Below are positions 59,925-64,000 of a DNA stretch of 64,000 nucleotides, piece after piece (the first letter of the stretch is position 1; every line of letters starts with the position of its first letter). The notes under the pieces are model-generated. The model saw only the letters and a list, made by a program, of their open reading frames with translations, did not search any database and had not been told where the DNA came from. Both the position numbers and the translations under genes were made by a program. This stretch comes from Homalodisca vitripennis (Eukaryota > Arthropoda > Insecta > Hemiptera > Cicadellidae), in assembly GCF_021130785.1 (NCBI RefSeq), contig NC_060207.1:9317501-9381500 (forward strand), in the 5' to 3' direction.

Positions 59925-62731
59925 TGTATAAATTGGGTTTTTTGTTGTTAATTTTTTGTTTCCAAACTTGTGCTGTTTTCTGAACAGCCCTCCTATAATT
60001 TTGTATTACTTTTTCACTTGTTTGAATGATCAGTTATAAGTTAAGTTAGTAAAAGTTGACTTCATACATTGGAATTGTACACCTTGTGCTTTTCATATGA
60101 ATAAGTTTTTGTTAGTTATTTACTCTCGGCTGACAAATTTATAGGTTATGTACAAATTTATATTTTAATTCGTAAAACCCATTATTCATTCCAAACATAG
60201 TACTGTATTTTAACCCTTTAACCGCCACGCCCGAGATAATCTTGCAACTCTAAGTTTTGTGAACAACCGCCATGCCTGAGATATGCCGTGCAACTGTAGT
60301 ATTGTGAAAAACCTCCACATCCGAGTATACTCATTTTCAAATTATAAACTGTTTTATTGTATGACTTTGTGTTCTATTATATTCTAAATGTCTAGTTGGT
60401 GGTGCAATCTTGTGGACATTGATCAGAGTACTTGGATGCCACGTGCTTTGTGCTTTGTATCGAACACGAGTTCGGGAATGGTTACATTGATATTTTACTT
60501 GGTGTTTTCCAATGTTTACCCGTATATAGTTGTGTGATAGTGGTAATATGTTATAATTATTTGACAAATTGACATTATTTTAGAAGTTTATAAACATTGT
60601 TAATTAAACTTTAAATAATGTGTTTAATGTGTTATGTCAAAAACTCCTAAAAATGGGAAAAAATATTTGGCACTGGGGGGTTATAGTATGTAACTAAGCC
60701 TGGCGGTTAAAGGGTTAAATAACAATATACACTCTTATATCACATATTACTTGGTATTATTATAGCATGGAAATTCATACAAAATTTTTCTTATAGCGTC
60801 TTTAAAATTGACAACGTACCAATTTTGGCACAGTCATCCCACATTGATTCTACCAACTTCACAAGGAATAAAGATTTCACCATTTTGTATCATGAAGGGA
60901 GCAAAAATTTTAAGAAAGGTTTGTAAAATATATTTATTTACATTTTCAAACTACAATAGATTAGTAATTAATTAATGTAAGGTTGTACAAAAATTAAGAA
61001 TTTCAGTCAGAAATAACCATAAAATTTGTAATATTTTATTCCAATTCATAAAACTGAAATAAAGCAAGAAATTTTTTTATGAGTAAATGAGAAATGTTTT
61101 GTTATAATAAATTAATTATTGTCATAACATATGATTAGACATTTTGATCATTGTGTCTTAAATGGCTTTTTTGATAATAATTGGAACGATAATTGTTTCA
61201 CATAAGAGGTATATTTGGTGGTGCTGTTTATTTTTAGTCAATTGAGTATTGAATCATGAAGTGGGCTTTAGATGCTGCATAGCCCGAAGGTGTTGCAATA
61301 GCAGTTTGTATCTTGACCAGTCACATTAAGGTGTATTTGATTTTTTGTTAAAGATGGCCTTTATATAGACAGACAATACACCTGCAATCTTCACAGTCAT
61401 TGATTAATAAGCTTTTTTTGACAGTAGTAGGACATGAATAACTTCTAATTTCTTATTGCGCCTTAATATCTTCATGACTTAACTGTCGCTGTCTTAGTAA
61501 TGCTCTCTAATCTCCTCATCCAATTCTCAGTTCCAAATCTGTTTTTGATATTCATTAGTCACTCTTCGGCTTTGACACATCACTATTCTAACTGTATTCC
61601 CATTTAATCAAATTATCTTTTAAACAACTGTGGGCAGCAGCTTGTCATATTGTTCATGGCCTTGGCAGATTTTTTTATCCATGATTGGCCTGATAATTTT
61701 GATTAAGTGATGTTAAAATTTTATATTATTTGCAAAAGCTTTAAAATTTCAGGTATATTTTGAAGAAATCCATACAATGGAGCGACTTCCAAGATATTCT
61801 TATCACCAAGATAGATATGTTTTATCACCAAGATATGTTTTATCACCTCCATAGTATAAAACAACACCAAGTTGTCAAGATGATAGAGGTTGTAATTTCA
61901 GGATAACAAAATCAAACTGTAGTATATCATTCGTAGTCCTGAAATCTTGGTCAAATTCATAAGTAAGGAAAATTAGCCCAGGGAAAGATTGGGGTGATAT
62001 AATCATCGCAAATTTGAGAATCCCTAGCTAAGTGTATTGTTGAAAACATCTTAATGATCTCTGATTTGTTTTTTTTGACAGCAGAAATCATTAAAGGAGA
62101 GTAAATTTGGAACAGACTGCAAAAAGTCAGGAGTTTGTTTGTAATTTTTTTAATTTATTTATCAACATGTCTAAGCTATTATTGAAAACTTTGATATGGA
62201 TAAGTTAAAGCTTTTTCAGTGAATTATTCCAAAACTCATACTATGAGTGGTGATGGGAATAAAGGTGCAGAGAGGGATTTAAATATAAGAGAAAAGTCTG
62301 CAAAATCCATGAAAAAACAGGTGTGCATTTCAGAAATTATGATGGAAGCTCAGAGGGTTAAAGTGGTTGTAATTAAATGAAAAATTAAGTAGAGATGCCT
62401 TGTTAGTTTTTATATAATATAGGTTTACTTTTATAATGAAATGAAAGCTGTTTTTGAACAGATAGTTATAATAGATTGAAAAATTTAATTAACAATTGAA
62501 TATAGGTTTGTCCATTTATGGATAGTATCATATTTTATTATTGCAAATTTCCAATAGTAGCTGTTTCACCTTTAAAAAATTTGTAATGAATTAAATTTTG
62601 TTTCAGCCCATAACAGATGAAATAGTGTCCCGCTGTACTGGTGGGGAAGAACCAATAAAATGTTTACTGGTCATTTCAAAAGCAAGATCAGCCAAGTTTG
62701 TTTGCTCACTGTTGAATAAACTTGTAGACAG
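44261..62731 (+). CDS. FBXO22: F-box only protein 22 (F-box + FIST), first six exons, 3' end outside or unseen
   Basis: Six exons (44261-44281, 47013-47113, 53438-53616, 54174-54269, 60797-60918, 62607-62731) all have GT-AG borders and join in frame for 214 complete codons. Residues about 17-50 are an F-box: LLREILSNLNPIDLWSARLV, then CRKWKATV, as in LPxEILxxLxxxDLxxxRxVCRxW. Later, ILPTLVIQQHLFENSRNQ and SLEICRRC match the ILPxxVL...SLEECR segment of animal FBXO22, and GIKISPFCIMKG with CLLVISKA match its GIKIQPFHFIKD and VLVFG blocks, which open the FIST region. FBXO22 is the substrate receptor of an SCF (SKP1-CUL1) E3 ubiquitin ligase. The CRRCGREFYVCPC cluster is extra to my memory of the vertebrate protein. 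The rest of the FIST domain must lie in later exons. Confidence 0.83.
44282..47012. other. FBXO22 intron 1 (2.7 kb)
   Basis: AT-rich, with a GC-rich spot at 44.74-44.81 kb and a (GA)n microsatellite at 46.51 kb. A 96-codon minus-strand frame at 45751-46041 and a 112-codon frame at 45180-45518 are not recognised and may belong to a degraded transposon. Acceptor TTTTTACTTTACAG. Confidence 0.5.
46510..46556. repeat. (GA)n microsatellite
   Basis: About 22 uninterrupted GA dinucleotides after ATTACA, followed by GGATTATC. Confidence 0.97.
47013..47113 (+). CDS. FBXO22: FBXO22 exon 2 (F-box)
   Basis: EDLGQYITNEYGLLREILSN followed by LNPIDLWSARLVC and a split Arg codon; donor TGTAG|GTATGT, phase 2. 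Nearly the whole F-box lies here and is completed by KW at the start of exon 3. Confidence 0.88.
47583..47722. repeat. Short imperfect inverted repeat in intron 2
   Basis: GCGCCCGACGGGGTACAC near 47588 and GTGTACTCCATCGGGCCCAC near 47701 are imperfect complements about 100 bp apart. Likely a small fold-back MITE. Confidence 0.5.
47723..48779. other. FBXO22 intron 2, transposon-like but unassigned DNA
   Basis: 47.85-48.24 kb is GC-richer than its surroundings (GATAGTGCCTGTAATCCCTC, TGTCGACAGGAATGGGGGCC) and looks like an untranslated part of a retroelement, but I could not assign it. 48.70-48.79 kb has a short ACATATACACAGACAC repeat. Confidence 0.35.
48780..49470 (-). pseudogene. LINE reverse-transcriptase C-terminal relic (jockey/CR1-like)
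   Basis: Minus strand from about 49420 downwards gives TTFLGLVIDRNLSWNEHVNY, SGLYALRRLAKVCSVESL, YYTLINSHIAYGIAIYGATT and KQKQAIRIIKII, the RT thumb and C-terminal region of insect LINEs. Below 49.1 kb frameshifts accumulate (TSYTGKKYFNHLPIELK near 48.92 kb). The upstream RT is cut off near 49.47-49.50 kb, where the Kolobok-type element starts. Confidence 0.8.
49501..52177 (-). mobile_element. Kolobok/Mutator-like DNA transposon with TTAA target site, degenerate
   Basis: Terminal inverted repeats GGGGAGCATGTACCTTTTT (49501 on the plus strand; complement ending at 52177), each bordered by TTAA (49497-49500 and 52178-52181), a four-base target-site duplication as in Kolobok and piggyBac elements. 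The transposase lies on the minus strand between about 51.62 and 49.93 kb. Confidence 0.85.
49930..51622 (-). pseudogene. Broken transposase of the Mutator-like transposase-domain family
   Basis: Successive minus-strand pieces in the family order: NNVNIIIDLQQISGLIKSF with CKYCSS (51.58-51.43 kb), CKHTDSVISSKCVRNMYELN and RYVYALRSIGKGLDS (51.36-51.25 kb), VPWQKRGFTSVNGVMTAF (51.07 kb; the family has DGSWQKRGxxSxNG, here Asp-Gly-Ser is altered), LECVGHIQKRLGTRLRRLK (50.71 kb), LGGQGRLTDVEIDHLQ (50.61 kb), LSTDAKPQHELCPPGIESWC (50.48 kb) and MAKVNVLERLCIQPGRFMVE (50.14 kb). Several frameshifts and stops separate them, so it cannot make an enzyme. Length and order fit a once complete gene of about 500 codons. 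Confidence 0.85.
52204..52315. repeat. Three subterminal repeats with ACGATATATCGT palindromes
   Basis: The 12-bp perfect palindrome ACGATATATCGT occurs at 52210-52221, 52253-52264 and 52296-52307, exactly 43 bp apart, each in a unit of the form GTGCTAAGGCACGATATATC. Likely transposase-binding sites at the element's left end. Confidence 0.9.
52371..52754 (+). pseudogene. piggyBac transposase, C-terminal fragment
   Basis: VKKVLFNVIDRMILNSYILY matches the last helices of the DDE_Tnp_1_7 domain. It ends in a cysteine-rich C-terminal domain, with VCKCCSG, CVRCGAGVHAEC and a final VCK, as in piggyBac transposases that bind their terminal repeats. The catalytic Asp-bearing core is missing, so this is 127 codons of a protein that is normally near 550-600. 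It is open to its natural stop, which suggests the deletion is fairly young or that the domain was retained. Confidence 0.88.
53438..53616 (+). CDS. FBXO22: FBXO22 exon 3
   Basis: Acceptor TGTATGATACAG; completes the Arg codon and gives KWKATVDLIVNKDPIVLHSR, then VVPQRILPTLVIQQHLFEN and SLEICRR; donor AGAT|GTAAGT, phase 1. The ILPxxV...SLExCR pattern is shared with vertebrate FBXO22. Confidence 0.85.
53617..54173. other. FBXO22 intron 3
   Basis: AT-rich; acceptor TTTGTTTCTGTTTAG. Nothing else recognised. Confidence 0.6.
54174..54269 (+). CDS. FBXO22: FBXO22 exon 4
   Basis: Completes the Cys codon and gives GREFYVCPCVISTPRTAFIS and ISCTREKCSYE; donor CGAAG|GTGAGG, phase 1. Cysteine-rich (CRRC...CPC...CxxxxC), which could bind zinc. 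Confidence 0.78.
54740..54960 (-). repeat. Dispersed repeat family D, copy 3
   Basis: TTTGCATGAAACTTCATTTC, GATGGTGCATGTTC, GGAATTTGGCTGA and GTCTGTCCGTC, the reverse of the order at 7741-7995. Located in FBXO22 intron 4. Confidence 0.6.
54961..55791. other. FBXO22 intron 4; probable LINE 3' relic at 55.38-55.62 kb
   Basis: The first part is AT-rich with nothing recognised. On the minus strand 55620-55400 gives NFNAPRLFNLI and LNRFLKSFKMF, resembling the C-terminal end of insect LINE ORF2 proteins, but the match is short. Confidence 0.4.
55792..57549 (-). pseudogene. Minus-strand open frame interrupted by a fold-back element
   Basis: 57549-57253 reads without stop (TLPTPEWQQQGILKTSG, RQWCLAERWQLTLTRELLAR, SSVHIYHDSRMVCYVLMP, GESKEELVALAEDEDKAGH). 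The element 55922-57252 follows. On its far side 55921-55792 continues in the same frame, if one TA is counted, with FTLSTNLSGKYTLRSDLRKD and LMRELSTENEPIAH up to a stop at 55792. Together about 142 codons without intron. I do not recognise the protein. It may be an exon of a nested gene, a retrocopy or a transposon gene; the insertion would have broken it. The 102-bp stretch next to the element is duplicated at 56625-56726. Confidence 0.5.
55922..57252. mobile_element. Large fold-back element with TA-CAGGGTG ends and rearranged centre
   Basis: Left end CAGGGTGATTCATGAAGTTC, right end its complement, each bordered by TA. Left arm 55922-56402 and right arm 56770-57252 are inverse complements of about 480 bp with few differences. 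Between them lies a second copy of the right terminus (about 56407-56624), then 102 bp of outside DNA (56625-56726, identical in kind to 57253-57354, 628 bp away) and about 43 bp of unique sequence. A relative is at 17630-17870. Confidence 0.9.
57985..58140 (-). repeat. Dispersed repeat family D, copy 4
   Basis: Carries GTTTGTCTGCCCACAAAATA, TTTGCAAGAAGCTTCATTTC, GATAGTGCATGCCA and GGGATTTGGCTGAGCATTAG. Confidence 0.6.
58420..58640 (-). repeat. Dispersed repeat family D, copy 5
   Basis: Carries TTTGCATGAAACTTAATTTC, GGAATTTGGCTGAGCATAAT, TTTTCTGTCTGTCTATCTGG and CATCTCGAGAATGAAATGA; the GTGCATG segment is deleted. Confidence 0.6.
58753..59535. repeat. Minisatellite, fourteen 56-bp units, seeded from a mariner transposase fragment
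   Basis: Units of GTGCCAATATTGATAATGAG plus 36 more bases repeat about 14 times, with few substitutions and one- or two-base indels. The first unit and its left flank translate as IIDFYNGRANIDNENLSGRP then TLVT, which fits the helix-turn-helix linker of mariner-family transposases (WFxxFxxGRxxxxDxxRSGRPxxVT). Later units shift frame, since 56 is not a multiple of three. Only this fragment of the transposase remains. Confidence 0.85.
59536..60213. other. FBXO22 intron 4, after the minisatellite
   Basis: AT-rich; includes a (TA)n microsatellite at about 59872-59920. Nothing else recognised. Confidence 0.5.
59872..59920. repeat. (TA)n microsatellite
   Basis: About 23 uninterrupted TA/AT dinucleotides. 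Confidence 0.95.
60214..60714. mobile_element. piggyBac-type MITE, 501 bp
   Basis: TTAA (60210-60213), CCCTTTAACCGCCACGC, and at the right GCCTGGCGGTTAAAGGG followed by TTAA (60715-60718): 17-bp inverted repeats with one mismatch. The left end has two and a half subterminal units of about 45 bp (AACCGCCACGCCCGAGATAA, AACCGCCATGCCTGAGATAT, AACCTCCACATCCGAGTATA). No transposase; mobilised in trans if at all. Confidence 0.92.
60797..60918 (+). CDS. FBXO22: FBXO22 exon 5
   Basis: Acceptor TTTTTCTTATAG; gives SLKLTTYQFWHSHPTLILPT then SQGIKISPFCIMKGAKILRK; donor AAAG|GTTTGT, phase 0. GIKISPF is the clearest FBXO22/FIST signature in the gene. Confidence 0.88.
60919..62606. other. FBXO22 intron 5 (1.7 kb)
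   Basis: AT-rich; a short duplication of TATCACCAAGATATGTTT near 61.80-61.84 kb. Acceptor AATTTTGTTTCAG. Nothing else recognised. Confidence 0.6.
62607..62731 (+). CDS. FBXO22: FBXO22 exon 6 (last seen)
   Basis: PITDEIVSRCTGGEEPIKCL then LVISKARSAKFVCSLLNKLV and D plus a split Arg codon; donor GACAG|GTGAGA, phase 2. Corresponds to the vertebrate segment around [20 protein letters not shown]. Confidence 0.85.
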
Positions 62732-64000
62732 GTGAGAATTTTATACCATTTAACATTGGTTATTTTTACATTTTCAATTCAATATTGGATCCTATAATTA
62801 AAGACTTTACTTTTTGATATATGTATAAATCCTCAATTTTTGCCTTGATGAATCTAATAGAACTTAAATTAAGTACTCTCCTAATGGTACAGGCAATCAA
62901 ATTTATGGTTTAACAAATCTTTATATTTTACTTTCGTCAAATTTTCTGTTATTCACTAATTGAATTTTGTGAGCACTTCAGCCTTTTGTGTTCAGTGTCA
63001 TAATCAATTGATTTTGGTAATTTCTTTGTGCTTGCTATGTCATGCTAATGACATTTTAAGATTGGAATTACATGGCACTCAGAATTCTTCGATAGTTGCG
63101 AAACGGTTAAATTTTAAATCTTGTAAATACTGCCTATTTTTTAAATTTCTTAAATCACTTTATTTTGTATATAATTTTGTCATACAATATTAACACAATT
63201 TAGTTTCAGCTGACCAAGTAACATGTTAAACTTAATGAAGAAATTGTTCAAAATTCCTTTTACCTTTGAAAAAGGTCATTCTGTAAATGGTTTTTCACTT
63301 CAGCTTCCGGGTTTTGCCACCTGTAGTGTTTATAGTCACATCTGCAATGATGGTAGACCTTAACAGACTGCTAAAATCTTCTTAAAATATTACATGAAAA
63401 ACATATAAATGTGCAAAATTAATGTCACTTTAGAAACAGTACTACCCTTTGAGTCCAGGGATCCACCAACTCTGGTGTTTAAAACTAGACACCAGCTGTG
63501 GTTGTAGACCTTCACAAAGTACAACGCTTTATCCCTTTGAGTGCCAAGTAATTCCAAGAAATACAGAGGGTCGAATTGATCAGCTTTTCAAATATTTATT
63601 ATTCTGTTTCTAAATGTTGACATATGATTAGTCTCAAATCGAAGCCAAAGAAATTTCCAACAAAATGCAAGTATCTTGGTTTGATTTTTTTTACAGTTGG
63701 TAAAAGCTATTTGACAAATATGAGAGCCAACTTATGTATGAGTGCAGATTTTATCTTTTTGTACTAATATATTAAAAAACCAAAACTCATACAGATGCTT
63801 GCTTTTATGAAACTTGGAGTACTTTTTCTTATTTACATAGGGAACTAATAAAAAGGTGCATACTAATAAGGCAAGATGATAGCTATAATTATCGTTTTTT
63901 TTTATTTTTTTATTTTAATAGATTTTATAATTCAAATAAACACTAGGCAGAACCATGTCACACCCTGTGTCGTGTAACAAGCTAGAAATTGAGGGTTGAT
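62732..64000. other. FBXO22 intron 6 or beyond; no further exon recognised
   Basis: AT-rich to the window edge. No frame continuing the FIST domain in phase 2 with a good acceptor was found, so the remaining exons lie to the right. Confidence 0.5.

Overview
The window looks like nuclear DNA of an arthropod, most probably an insect and plausibly a hemipteran. It is strongly AT-rich, genes are sparse with multi-kilobase introns, and it is crowded with eukaryotic transposons (non-LTR and gypsy retrotransposons, Tc1, piggyBac- and Kolobok/Mutator-like elements, MITEs, tRNA- and 5S-related SINEs) and minisatellites. The hemipteran guess rests on the repeat flavour and is only an inference.

Layout. 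1-26.9 kb: no convincing protein gene. It holds a reverse-transcriptase relic, several dispersed repeat families, two SINE types, a short minisatellite (7.2 kb), an array of eight apparently identical 178-bp units (11.5-12.9 kb), a 92-bp array (21.0-21.6 kb), a ~73-bp array with higher-order structure (22.3-23.1 kb), GC-richer islands that may be cis-regulatory, and a TATA+Inr promoter candidate at 18.54 kb. 26.98-34.45 kb: a three-exon plus-strand gene for a secreted, low-complexity protein of unknown function (about 407 aa). Intron 1 holds a perfect 106-bp-arm palindrome and intron 2 a 66-bp MITE-derived array. 35.2-38.7 kb: relics of a gypsy pol gene (+), a jockey-like LINE 3' end (-) and a Tc1 transposase (+). 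39.5-43.2 kb: a fairly intact LINE EN-RT-RNase H region on the minus strand, abutting the last two exons of an unrecognised plus-strand gene; an exact 62-bp inverted repeat flanks this block.

44.26 kb to beyond 62.7 kb: the first six exons of an F-box/FIST protein that I identify as FBXO22. All splice phases join in frame and the gene runs towards or off the right end. Its introns carry a LINE relic cut by a Kolobok-type element (TTAA target), a piggyBac relic six bases further on (also TTAA), a 501-bp piggyBac-type MITE, a large fold-back element inserted into a minus-strand open frame, and a 14-copy 56-bp minisatellite that starts as a mariner transposase fragment.

The two supported host genes (secreted protein; F-box adaptor) show no functional link. 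No new multi-gene system is evident. The most unusual features are structural: the perfect palindrome, the minisatellite born from a transposase, the back-to-back TTAA elements with matching subterminal triple repeats, and the rearranged fold-back element.
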